The translations under genes and the position numbers were made by a program. From Laccaria trichodermophora (taxonomy: Eukaryota > Basidiomycota > Agaricomycetes > Agaricales > Hydnangiaceae), in assembly GCA_018417955.1 (NCBI GenBank), contig JACTVC010000013.1, positions 952,633 to 1,016,632 of the forward strand: DNA of 64,000 nucleotides. Direction: 5' to 3'. Positions 1 through 9,809 of this stretch are shown here, one piece after another (within the stretch, counting starts at the first letter, position 1; each line of letters starts with the position of its first letter). Under the pieces are notes generated by a model. That model was not told the DNA's origin and did not search any database. It worked only from the letters and a program-made list of their open reading frames with translations.

Positions 1-113
1 GCTCACTAGCAAGAACGTGCGGGCGTCTGGGAGAGGGGATGGGACACAAGTCCTTTGCGTATTGTGCCGGCTTGGCAACCTTGGGCGTGTACTGGAGAGC
101 CCAAGGAAAACGG
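1..113 (-). pseudogene. Probable start of the DIRS tyrosine recombinase (edge fragment)
   Basis: In a different frame from the RNase H, the last 113 bases (minus strand) read RFPWALQYTPKVAKPAQ and end in RRPHVLASE. An RPHVLA-like motif opens the tyrosine recombinase part of agaricomycete DIRS proteins in my recollection. The fragment is too short for the catalytic R-H-R-Y residues, so this rests on one motif plus position. Confidence 0.4.
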
Positions 114-1190
114 TCACCCATCAAGCCAGCCTTGTGCCTGGGCCAACGCGGCCCTAGCGTGCTGCTCAAACGCATAGTCAACAGCTGTCCGCCCTTGTTG
201 GAGGGATGTGCGGTCAGACCTTGGGAGAGGGACTGGGGCCTTTCCTTGCTGTATAAGGCATGACTCAGCCTGTGTGAGAGGCGCGTCGAAGTTGCATATG
301 TGTTGCCTGAGTGTTGGTGGGATGACAACAGCAGGGAGGAGGAGGGAGCCGTGGTAGTATTCACCTCTAGAAGGCCCATCTGCTGGGTTCTCTTTGCTGG
401 GAACGTATCTTGTGTGGAAATGGATGCCTTCCGTTTCCGTGATGGCATGAATATGCTTGAAGACTTCGTTTGTGGGTTTGTTCCGGCTTCTGCCCTTCCA
501 CCAACCTTCAACAACCCCTTTGTTGTCCCCAAAGACTTTGACGTGAGTCCCTCTGGGAGCGGATGGGGTGAGAGTGAGGATGAGGAGCCAGAAGCCAACT
601 GCCTCTGCCCAGCCGATGTCCCTTCCATCAGCCTTCCAACCTGGGAGGAGCCTCCAAGCTCTCCACCTGCCTTTGACTGTGATCCCAATGCCAGTTTCCG
701 AGCTAGCATCCGAGTAAGCGTCGGCATCGAAGATTGGGAGGGGTCCAGGGATGGGCCTGACAATGTCTGGGCAGGCAAGTCTCTCCTTGCACCAGGATAG
801 ATCGCTCGGAGTTCGGCGGGGTGGATAACGCGGGCAGAAAGGACTATCGTGACATACCCCCAGGAAGGCCTCCAGGTTGGTGAGGTAAGCACGTCCAGCG
901 GGAACAATGTGGCACGCATGTAATAGCTTTCCATAAAGCTTTTGCACTTCTTCCAGGGTGTGCTTGGGTTTCGACTCCCACTCCTGGATGGCCTGAAGGT
1001 ATTTCTCCTTCTTGCTGGGTGGTAGGCTGACTGTGCAATTGGCGAGGTCCCAGGAGAAGCCAATGAATGGGGCCACATTGCCGAAAGGAATGTCCTTCTC
1101 AGTTTCCCATGGAATTCCCAAAATGTCAGACAGAGCATCAATGTCTGCCATACAATACGTGAAGCGCCTGTCAGCTGGGGACCTGCACAG
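114..1190 (-). pseudogene. DIRS element RNase H domain and connection
   Basis: One open frame begins after the intron with FTYCMADIDALSDILGIPW. It holds the thumb/connection, then an RNase H fold: YSDASSETGIGI (first Asp), WAEAVGFWLL (Glu), VFGDNKGVVEGWWKG (Asp) and YVPSKENPADGPSRG (terminal Asp/Asn pattern). That set is typical of DIRS/Ngaro-type RNase H. The frame closes at TGA 114-116 after QAQGWLDG. The catalytic residues appear intact although the rest of the element is broken. Confidence 0.7.
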
Positions 1191-2154
1191 AAAGGGGTCA
1201 GAGAAGGGAAGTTCAGGGGATAGGTGAGGCTGGGAGCTGGGGCAGGGAAGAAAACGAACCTTTCAGATGCCTGTGAGAGGTCACAGAAGGGGAAAGACAA
1301 ATCTTCGTCGAACTCCTCAGGCTGGCCATCTGGCATGACAGTGCCCTTAAACCAGAGGTGGCCTCCGTCGTGCAGCTCCCCCCCGTTCTCAGCAATGTCT
1401 TGAGCCCACCGGCTTCGACTGCTGTTGTACCTGTCAAGGTGGTGACACAGGATGCGGAAGAAAATGTGGTCGTCAACCCACTTGGAGACTGGACCAATAC
1501 CACGGGAACGCATGATCTGGGTTCCTGCATCCCCCAGGAGACCATAGACACCGCCCCCTGAAGCCAACCCAAAACAATCACGCATATCGATTGTCTTCCT
1601 CATCGAGGCGGACGACCAAACCTGGCCACTGGTCAGGTCTGATGGGGATGCCTCTATAAGCCTCCTTGACGTCTCATACAGCAGCCTGCGAGCCTGGGGG
1701 GAGGCGCCATATGAGGAGGGAGACCACAGAGAAGGTGCCCCATGTGCAAGGGTACTGAGTAGAGTCAATTGAACTGTTGATAGATGTGATGGAGTTGAGA
1801 GGGGAGTGCGGTGAGGATAAATTTTGAATGATCCAGAATTTTCCCGGACGCCCTGGTTTCGGTATGATGCTGAGTGGGGAAGTTTGGAAAGGGCCAAGGA
1901 GGATCTCCACCTCATCCTTGGTGACTGGGCCGACATATCGTCCCTTTTGAAACTCAGCTTGTATAATAGAATTAAATTCGGTGCTATGATAGGTAATAGA
2001 AGGGTGATTAGGGGGGGCGAAGGTTTGAAAGATGGGCTGGATGCCTGCGTCGAAACCGAGACGGAGGCTGTCCGGAATGCTTGAATATTTGTCCTGTAGA
2101 CCAGCTGCGTGGAGGTATTCACGCCAAGCCTCTGGCTTGTAGGGGGATGCAGCA
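1152..2154 (-). pseudogene. DIRS element reverse transcriptase, broken by a nonsense codon and a frameshift
   Basis: The N-terminal RT part reads PFQTSPLSIIPKPGRPGKF and LPPGSQAAV, then a TGA at 1674-1676; the same frame continues as DVKEAYRGIPIRPDQWPGLV. Near 1600 the frame shifts, and the palm continues as FGLASGGGVYGLLGDAG and SKWVDDHIFFRI, where VDD is the catalytic aspartate motif. The family consensus has Arg at the TGA, so the lesion is a CGA-to-TGA change. An apparent intron (about 1190-1258, GTTCGT...GTGCAG) leads into the RNase H exon. Confidence 0.7.
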
Positions 2155-2704
2155 TCAAGCTTTCTGTGCTCGAGGGCAGTTCTGAGCCCCATGAGTCGGC
2201 TTCCCACATCCTGAGCACTCGTGACGAGAGTCGTGAGCAGAGGAGGAGCAGCCATTTGGCCGCTGCCAGTCCGAGCAGAGGATATTTCCTGCTGGATTGA
2301 CGATGCGGCCCTGGGCATTTTTCTGGCAGCGCGCAGGGGTTCCATCCCAGAGGGAGCATGACGCGCACTTGAAGACGTCATGGGGGTGGCGACCCAAGCA
2401 AATGGTGCAGGCGGACAAGGCGCCATCTCCGGCTGCACCAGTCTGAAAAGACTGCTGGGCGTCAGAGGTGGACTTAGTGGTACGACAACGCTTGGTGTCT
2501 TTGGGTGGTGGGCTCAGCCTGTTCTGACGCTGTGCCTCAGGGGAATGGTGTTTGCGCCTAGCAGAGCGGTTTGCACGGTGTCTGCTTGACTGCCCCCGAG
2601 GCTCTGGGGATGAGGAACGGGAGCGACCACGTTTTGTGCCCTGGGCGCGAGAAGTCCTGGGGCTGTCTGAAGCCAGATTGGTCTTGGCCATCTGTTCCTC
2701 CAGT
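2155..2704 (-). pseudogene. DIRS element gag domain with CCHC zinc knuckle
   Basis: A basic Arg/Ser-rich stretch is followed by two Cys-rich motifs: CTICLGRHPHDVFKC, and a zinc knuckle CSGCGKPTHGAQNC (C-x2-C-x4-H-x4-C) right before the stop near 2155. A splice acceptor (ATCAG at about 2705) joins it to ORF1. The RT frame continues on the other side of a frame change at about 2155, so gag and RT were once one polypeptide. The zinc knuckle would bind element RNA. Non-functional in this copy. Confidence 0.65.
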
Positions 2705-3077
2705 CTGATTGCGACCAGGAGCAGGTGCACCAGAAAAGAAGGGAGGAGACAGCAGGTGCAGGAAAGGACATTGGGGGCAGGTGTATATATAGGTTAGTAT
2801 AAATACATATGTACAGGTTGGCAAGGGGTAGCAGCGGGGCAACGTGTATGCATGGGGAGCAAAGGCGCGTGTGTGTGAACACAAGGGTGCATGGGTGCAT
2901 GGGTGCAGGGGATGGGATGCATCGTGGTACGCGGCGTACCATGAAAGGGCACAGGGGGGGTGCAAAAGGCATGTGGGAGCACAGACAAAGGCAAGGGCGC
3001 AAAGGAGTTGGGAAAGAAGGGAGAAAAGCGGGACAGTCAGCCTGTGTGTCCAATGGGAAAAAAAGACAAGAACTAAC

Positions 3078-3964
3078 CTTAAAACCCCTGTGGTACGCCT
3101 CGTGTTCCAAAGCACGGCTGCAATCTCTTCAACACGCTGCCTGTTGATGAAGCTGATGTCGAAGACCTCGTCGTCGTCGGTGGCGCGAAGGGCCTCATGC
3201 CACTCCCGCCGAACCTGAGCCTGGTAATGCAGCAGTACCGTGTCACCGTCAACCTGCCTTCACATGGGGTGGCCTTCGAGATTGAGGTAAAACTCTGCGA
3301 GGGCGATGACGAGCTCATCGGGCCAGCCTGCCTGCGACATGTGGTGGAGTAAACAGGTCTTGGCCATCGACATTTGACGCCACGTCAAATCCTCGTCTGG
3401 GATGACCTTGCTCGAAGGCTTGTGCGAAGCCATGGGCTTTAGAAGGAGGGCGTCGTCGGCTTTCGCGAAGGTGAAAGCGTCCTGGGCGATGGTTCGATCA
3501 AACCTCACCACCTCCGAGCAGCCTTCGTCCGTGAAGTAGTAGAGCTCCACGTAGTCGCGCTCGTCCAGCTTGTGGATCGCGTAGCGCGAAGGGCAGAGGT
3601 CCGGGACGTTCCCCACAGGCTTGTTCGCGACGAAACCCTTCAACTTGGGCTTCTTCTTCTCCTTCTCCCTCTTCTCTGCTTCTTCTTCCTTCCTGAGCTC
3701 CTCGAGCTCCCGAAGCTCCTCTGCTTCCTGGGCGAGCCTGGCCTCAGCCGCAGCTGCCTCGTCCTCCCTAACCTGTTCTGCCCAAGCCTCTTTCCTGGTG
3801 TTGTTGTCCACAACCCAGGCATCGGCTAAGCGGGCAGCGACAGCGGCCTTGTCTATGCCTTCCGCTGTGGCGAGGGCCGTGCAAAGGGGGTCAAAAGCCA
3901 CAGACGTGAAGTCAGGCCTCACCTCCAGATTGGGGTCTTGAGTGATACGTGGCATTGGCAGCAC
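3078..3964 (-). pseudogene. DIRS element ORF1 (gag-like, coiled-coil) with an in-frame stop
   Basis: The reading frame starts with MLPMPRITQDP and has an Ala/Glu/Lys-rich coiled coil (about residues 65-115) followed by a globular part. The frame stops at a TGA (3260-3262, after LEGHPM) but continues without shift as RQVDGDTVLLHYQAQVRREW to about 3078, where a GTTAGT splice donor follows. The continuation aligns by memory with the conserved VRREW segment of this ORF in other agaricomycete DIRS elements, so the TGA is a nonsense mutation, most simply from CGA. The product would be a structural, particle-forming protein of the retroelement. Upstream (3965-4150) no promoter could be recognised. 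Confidence 0.65.
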
Positions 3965-4301
3965 GAGGAGTCCGACTCAGAATGTGGTGAAAACTGATGA
4001 TCTGAAAAGAGTGTGTATGCAAGCGTAGATGCGGAAAAACAGGGAAAGAAAAGAAAAGTGAGCACTGCGTCCTCAGACTCAGAGGGACAGTGATAGTGGT
4101 AGGAAGAAAGAGAGAGTGATTACGTAGACTATCACATGCCCTGTACAAAGACAGCACCCTATCCTTACGCTCGTGCCTCGTTGCACTCTAGGGCATAACC
4201 TTTATGACGACAATGGCCTCAGTTACGAATACCTATCTCTCTCAGCTCTCTGCGACACCGCGTTCGAATTCACAGACCCACTTCTACTACTAGGCGACGC
4301 G
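3965..4301. other. Junction between the DIRS element and the LRR gene
   Basis: No gene is assigned. Around 4196-4222 the plus strand holds a phrase (CTTTATGACGACAATGGCC) that recurs in the LRR copy at 17546-17570, where it encodes LYDDNGLS. So a fragment of an LRR exon lies just upstream of the LRR-A gene, perhaps a rearrangement scar. From 4212 a short ATG frame (MASVTNTYLSQLSATPRSNS) runs to a stop at about 4289 and could be the broken N terminus of LRR-A. Confidence 0.35.
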
Positions 4302-5851
4302 GTGAAGAACTCTTCATTTCCTTTGCTAGGACCCTCGACCAGTCGAGACTCGACCTCGGAATTGCCTCGGAAAGTGACGCTGACGACGACGTGGACTGGA
4401 TTGTTAGCAGCTATGTATCTCATACTCGGGCTGTCGATCCTGGTGTCTTGAACCCTCTGTTGCCTCCTCCGTACTCTGCCTTTGTCAACGATCTGGAACG
4501 CAAGAGTACTCGGAAACACGATGGACATGGCTCTATTGAAACGACAGTATTGAAACAGAGACGTCTATCACCATTCAGCGACCTCCAAGGCCCACCCAAG
4601 TACTCCAGATCAGCCGAGTCTCAGTCTACGTATAATGCCTCTACAAAATTCGACATCACTCACAATAGAGAACCTCTCAAATACCTCGTCCCCTCTGCTC
4701 CTGCTATCAAACCTGAACCTGAATCTTGTCCGAAATCTTTGACTCAACCCAACTTGGACAAGCTCATCAAGGATCTGGACGACGTTATACCTAGGATCCG
4801 ATTATCCGAACGACTGAAGAACATCAAGGACGCTTCACATCAAGCCATCACGGATTTTCTTTCAGAACATGGTATTTCCTCACATCTCCGCATATATCTT
4901 TATCTGATCGGTTGAAGGACACATTAACGGCCGCATCCTCGACATTCTGCGTACCACCGACGTGGAGCGTATATCCCTCGTAAACTCCCTGTTTGACGAG
5001 AATGGGCTCAATCTATGCGACAAGGACCTTTTCCCGGGTATGTTTTTATCTCTTTATTCCCTCTATCTTCCATCTTGCGTCGTTGATCCTTCTTCATCCA
5101 CGCAGCATTCAGCGCTCCCAACACTTTCCTCTGCCTAACCGAACTTTCATTCAGCGGAACACGCGTACATGATTTCGACCTCATATACATCCACCACCTC
5201 CCCAAGCTTTCCGTTCTCTTTCTGAACAATACAGGAATAGGAAACGAGGCGTACGGCTTGTCTTCCTCCCCTCTGTCCCTCTCACCCCCTCGTCAATTAC
5301 CCACTCACCCTCCTCCCACAGTGTATACCTCCTCATCCCACTCAAACGCACCCTAACCCAACTAACACTCGCCACCAACCCCGACATCGACAGTACCTCC
5401 GTCCCTGCCATCCTCCTCCTCTCCAAACTGTGTTACCTCTCCATCGCAAACACGAGCATTGACATGAACGGATTGAGGACATTGGCGAAGGTGGTCGATG
5501 AGGAGGGGTGGGTTGTGGATATTGAGATTCCGTGGGGGTGTGAGGATTATATCGATAGTATGACTTTCTCCATCTTCTTCTCTCGTAATGTTCTGATACT
5601 GATGGGGTTGTTTGAAAGATATACCGAAAGCGTACCTCCTGTACCCTTCGTCCCCATTGATAACGGACCCAGAGGCATGCAGCGCCTTATCGTGCGCTGC
5701 GCTTCGACGTAATTTATCTGCTAATGCGGAGAGAAACCCGGCGATTGTGGTGGGTGGGACGAAGGATGAGATGGTGTTGAGGTTGGAGGGATTGTTGAGG
5801 ACAAGGAAGCTAGATTTGTTGGTTAGGAGGATGATTGGGATTGAGGATTGA
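4302..5851 (+). CDS. Leucine-rich-repeat protein, copy A (N terminus uncertain)
   Basis: The five-exon model is 4302-4871, 4918-5037, 5106-5250, 5322-5557 and 5619-5851; all phases close and introns are 46-71 bp. Exon 1 reads [13 protein letters not shown] then an acidic and Ser/Pro-rich region. Exons 2-4 carry LRR-like strands ([50 protein letters not shown]). The last exon ([18 protein letters not shown] to RRMIGIED) is a conserved helical tail. I know this architecture only as a recurrent uncharacterised agaricomycete family; it may bind protein partners. No clean ATG joins exon 1 in frame, so the start is either an unseen exon or lost, and the gene could be a pseudogene. Copies B and C are clearly broken. 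Confidence 0.6.
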
Positions 5852-6110
5852 TTGTTGGTGTCGGTGAGCGAGCGAGGGGACTTTGTTGCTGGGTTGTGTG
5901 TTTCGTTTTCTGTGTTTTCTGCTTTTGTCGTCTGTGTTTTTTCGTTCGTTCAAGTGTTGTACGTCTGCATACGTGTTGTATCAATGTTTTTGCCCACAAG
6001 GCTTTCAATGAAGATTTTCAACCAACACTATGTACAGGTGTCCACTATCAGCCGCTCTTCCCCTTAGGCCCAACAAGCGTCGGTCTCCTTGGCGGATGAT
6101 CGATGATGGC
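5852..6110 (+). other. 3' untranslated region of LRR copy A
   Basis: T-rich sequence after the LRR stop. A matching stretch (TTCGTTCAAGTGTTGT, then a run ending in AAGATTTTCAA or similar) follows the LRR copy at 18.36-18.49 kb and occurs inverted at 35057-35300. It therefore travelled with the gene and is probably its 3' UTR. No separate gene is seen. Confidence 0.5.
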
Positions 6111-7600
6111 TCACATCCTCACTCCCATTTCCACTCGCAGGAGTAGGTGTGAATAAAAAGGCATCACTCCTTCATATTCCCCCGTACTCAGACTCCTTCC
6201 CATCACATTCGCACCACCCGACGTTGACCTAGGTCCCAAGCTCGTAGACGCACGTATACTCCCGGTGCCGATGGGAACCCAAGCCCTATCCCCGCTCCAT
6301 GGCCAGCTATGATTGACGAGTTGGGCGAAAACAGGATTAGAACCCATCATAAGGCAATGGCACCCCATGCCGAGGAGAAGAAAGGTTGGTTGGATGATCA
6401 AAAGCACCGGAAAGAACTTGAGGCGGGTGGTAGACACATCTGTGGGTCAAACGTCATAGATCGCTGGTGGCAAGTGCCTTCAAGAAACACGAGGAGCACA
6501 AAGACGGGGTGCAGTGTTTAATGTTGGACGTTGGTCGCATCCGAGTCCTATTCCCTTCGCTCGTTGGCTTGTCAGAGAACTGGGGTGATAGCAAGGTGTT
6601 GAAGGAAGCCGAGGCGTAGACTGCCTACTTCTATCAAGGAGGGGGGCGGTCCAGCAAATTGGGTCTTGGACCAGGTCCGGCCAGCGCTATTCAAGAAAAG
6701 TAACGGGCTTTGCATATTTGTAGGGCATTGAGGTAGGTTCATCTTCGAATTGGAGTCGTCTTGCCCAATGTGACTGTACATGATAGGGGGGTGGAGGTGC
6801 GAGGTGCGAATCCGACGAGCTCGAAAAATGGGACTGCACGCTCTGAGGAGCAGGGGTAGGAAACCCACCCGTAAGCGGAGTATTGGCATAACTAGCATAC
6901 GGCGACGTGCTTGAGCCATCCAAAACCCAGCCATTCCCCTGAGGAACCATCTAGCCAGTCTTGTATTGAGCGCGGAGTTCGCCCCTGCTCCCATTTCGAT
7001 CTCAATCCCGATGCTTCTGCGGCAACGATCCCTGGAGTTCGGTCTGCGCCGCTCAGGACTTCTCCTGCGCGTGTGGTTTCGGATGGCGTACTACACGCAG
7101 AAGAACACTACCCCGATGACGCGGACGCAACAGAGGAGGAGTTGGAGGAAGGCTGTGACTGGTTGGTGTTGTGTTACAAAGAGGATGCTTGGGGTGCCTT
7201 AGTTGTGCTGTATTATGTGGATGTAGTGCGTTTGGAAGGGCGCGGAACGAGGGGCGATGTAGGTTGTCGGGCGACGTGTAGAAAGTATTGATAGGCCACG
7301 AAGCCTGTTTTGGAGGGAGGTTAGGTGGGGCGTTGGAGAGAGAGAGAAGACGCACCTACGTTCGTGTGTGGATTCGAAAGATTGATCCAATGGTTGAGTA
7401 GTGTCGGGGAAAAGGGGCCTAAAGACGTGTAAGAGGTTCCGGTTCATCTCTAACGGCGAAGTAAGCTTGGATGTGGGGAAGAGGAAAGGACTTACAATTA
7501 TGTTCATAGCTCGCATGTGAAGATCGCCTTTGCTATATGTCTCTACATGCATTGCGGTGTGGTTGATTGGTTTGATGTTGGACTTGTGTGACCCTCGCAT
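6111..7600 (-). pseudogene. Membrane-protein gene, copy A (broken)
   Basis: The minus-strand pieces align with the copy at 18.5-19.3 kb. Near 7500-7375 lies an exon reading TSPLEMNRNLLHVF with a GTAGGT donor at its end. Further down, LQLLLCCVRVIGVVFFCV is a hydrophobic segment interrupted by a TAG (about 7100) where copy B reads LFLCMGSAI. After that EVLSGADRTPGIVAAEASGL and a Pro/Ser-rich tail follow. The family is unknown to me; one membrane segment is certain in copy B. It lies convergent to LRR-A and directly upstream of CK2-beta copy A. The stop and several frame changes make this a pseudogene. Confidence 0.45.
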
Positions 7601-7680
7601 ACCACTCCTTACCCAATCTCGGTTCCAGTCTGCTCGTCTTAGCGCTTACGCGCTCTTCATTCCTTTCGGTTCGTCGCGCA

Positions 7681-8753
7681 GTGGAAGATAGCTCAACAGG
7701 CTCAGATTCAGATTACTCCAGGTAATGTACCTCGTTGATTTACACTTGGATTTACAGATTCATGAAAGGACTAACCAGACTACCAATCCAGCTCAGTACG
7801 CTCGCTCATCGATACGCTATTCTTATCGCGATCGCTCACCTATCCTTACGCTAGTGGATTTCATGGTTCCTCTCATCGAAAGGCAATGAATACTTCTGCG
7901 AAGTAGACGAGGACTTTATCCTCGACCGATTCAACTTGACAGGCCTAAACAACGAGGTCGCGAATTACTCGCGGGCACATCTACTCAGTCCATTGACAGA
8001 TCACGCCAGACGACGACATCCAAGACGAACTCTGGAGCTCACTCGACGTCCAAGCACGCCTGTTATACGGGCTCATACGCGCCCGATGGATAGTCACAGC
8101 CCGCGGCCTTTCTAGAATTGTTCGTCCCCCTTCCTCATCCCATCCCCGCACCATCTAACCTCCAATCCAGCTCGAAAAATACAAACGAGTCGACTTCGGT
8201 CGCTGCCCACGCGTCCTCTGCCTCCAACAACCCCTCCTCCCCGTAGGCCTAACCGACATCCCCTACGAAAAATCCGTAAAACTCTACTGCGGCCGCTGCG
8301 AAGACCTTTACTCACCTAAATCATCCCGACACGGCTCCATCGACGGCGCGTACTTCGGAACCACCTTCCCCCATCTACTCTTCCTCGTCTATCCAACCTT
8401 GATCCCCCCGAAAAGCGGTCCAGTGGAGTTGGGGAGGGATGCGGCGGGCGCGGGAGGGGCAGGCACGGCAGATGGGGGGAGGACGAGGAGGAGGGTGAGG
8501 GAGGAGCAGGTGGAGGTTAGTGCGGCTGAGGGGGGAGGCGAGGGGATTAATACGGCTAGTGCCGCGCTCAAGGCGGATCGGTATAAGCCGAGGATATATG
8601 GGTTCCAGGTTAATGAGATTGCCAAGCTGCAGAGGTGGCAGGAGGCCATGCGGGATCGGTGAGTTGTGTTTATTGGGTAGCGTAATAGGATTGCTTATCC
8701 TTCCTAATAGGCAAGTGGGTCGACTCGAAGCGCTCGAGGAGAGGATGCCATAA
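7681..8753 (+). pseudogene. CKB1: Casein kinase II regulatory (beta) subunit, copy A, broken at one exon junction
   Basis: The frame reads EDSSTGSDSDYS, then [20 protein letters not shown] and [57 protein letters not shown], and the zinc-binding part [20 protein letters not shown] followed by [17 protein letters not shown]. It ends in a charged tail (QVGRLEALEERMP). This is plainly CK2-beta, the regulator of the CK2 tetramer. Defects: the expected start codon is GTG (7681-7683), and about 44 bp is missing after EVANYS (near 7975), removing an exon end and its splice donor that copy B still shows. The C-terminal part, with a Gly/Ala/Arg-rich insert after [11 protein letters not shown], is open. 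An intact copy should exist elsewhere. Confidence 0.75.
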
Positions 8754-9809
8754 TATGACAATGATCTGTCTCTTTCCTCTGTTTTTCTTTTATCCCTCTT
8801 TTAGGATTGTGCAGTCCCCCAGACTCCCATTTTAAACTGCTGTGTTAATGATTAATGGGGGCATGTACTCGAGCACCTCTTGCTTAATTGACCTAAATAT
8901 CTTCAGCACCTAGCTATTGGAAAGCTCAGTGCTGGATTTTGTTATACATTACATCTGGGAGACCTTTCTGCCTGTTGACACCAAAACCCTTCTACATTCA
9001 TACAGATTTTTCTGTTAATGGTAAACTAGCCTGAAGTCCCATCCTTACCCCTTATTCTTCCAAGGGATATGAAACAGATACTAACAGCTGCTGAAAAAGT
9101 TTTTAGGGAGTGGAGTTGCATATGTTGTATACTGTCTTCAGGGGATAGCTTAAGGTGATGCCAGTGGAACAGATAGGAACTGTTGAGGTTGGCAATACAT
9201 AAAGCCAATACAGACCAGAATATCAAGTTGCTGAACACAAGCTAAAAATCCTCCAGCCCTGTTCTGATGTCCAAGGCTTATGGATGGACTGAGGTGGCAA
9301 AATCAGTCTTCCCAGAACTTTGAGCAGAAGGTGACAATTGGACCAGGAGGGCTAGGCATAGAATGGATGACACCAACATTGTACTTACAACTAAAATCAG
9401 GTCATTCTTGCCATTCAACCTGTACTTTCTTTGATAGTGTCAGCTGCCTTGAACATGTTGCACTAAGTACTACATTTAGGAGACATGAGTATTGCACAGC
9501 TGAATGAGTCAAAGTAAAACAAAATTGAGTAAAGTACATTCATCATCAGTATGATGAAATTTATTCAGTTATGAAGTTACATCTTTGTATACTGTAATTT
9601 AGTTATGCATCAGAGTAGAGAGATGTGGAAAAAAACCATAGGTTTGAAAATACATCAGGAGTCATCAGGACTGAGCTGTGTTACCTCTCTTCTTATGAAT
9701 TCCAAGTGACAGTTTGGGTTTAAAATTTGAGATTCTCTTGGCAATGTTGGAAAAGAGGTGACCTGGGAATATGAGCATCAAAAATATGGAAAAGCAAGTA
9801 GGAGCTCAA
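8754..9809. other. AT-rich spacer and 3' flank of NLR copy A
   Basis: No gene is seen. From about 9150 the sequence matches 28015-28035 and 28640-29250 (the 3' flank of NLR copy B), so the NLR duplication includes about 0.65 kb downstream of the stop. At about 9165 (GGAACAGATAGG) is the empty site for the element found at 28036-28637. CpG is rare throughout. Confidence 0.6.

Larger units (their letters stand above)
1..3964 (-). mobile_element. Degenerate DIRS-like (tyrosine-recombinase) retrotransposon, 3' end cut by window edge
   Basis: On the minus strand the order is: coiled-coil ORF1, CCHC zinc-knuckle gag domain, reverse transcriptase, RNase H, then what looks like the first residues of a tyrosine recombinase. 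This order and the wording of the domains match agaricomycete DIRS-type elements as I remember them; no LTR is visible. The coding frame is broken by in-frame TGA codons (3260-3262, 1674-1676), frame changes near 2155 and 1600, and a stop at 114-116, so it is not autonomous. Apparent introns separate ORF1 from gag (about 2705-3077) and RT from RNase H (about 1190-1258). The recombinase and the 3' terminus lie beyond the left edge, so length and terminal repeats cannot be judged. Confidence 0.75.

Noticed and set aside
300..800. Plus-strand 166-codon frame in the DIRS element
   Set aside because: Opposite the RNase H domain; no motif of its own.
2514..3115. Cys/Pro-rich minus frames between ORF1 and gag
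   Set aside because: They fall in the apparent intron between GTTAGT (3077) and ATCAG (2705) and contain repeated TGCATGGG-type words.
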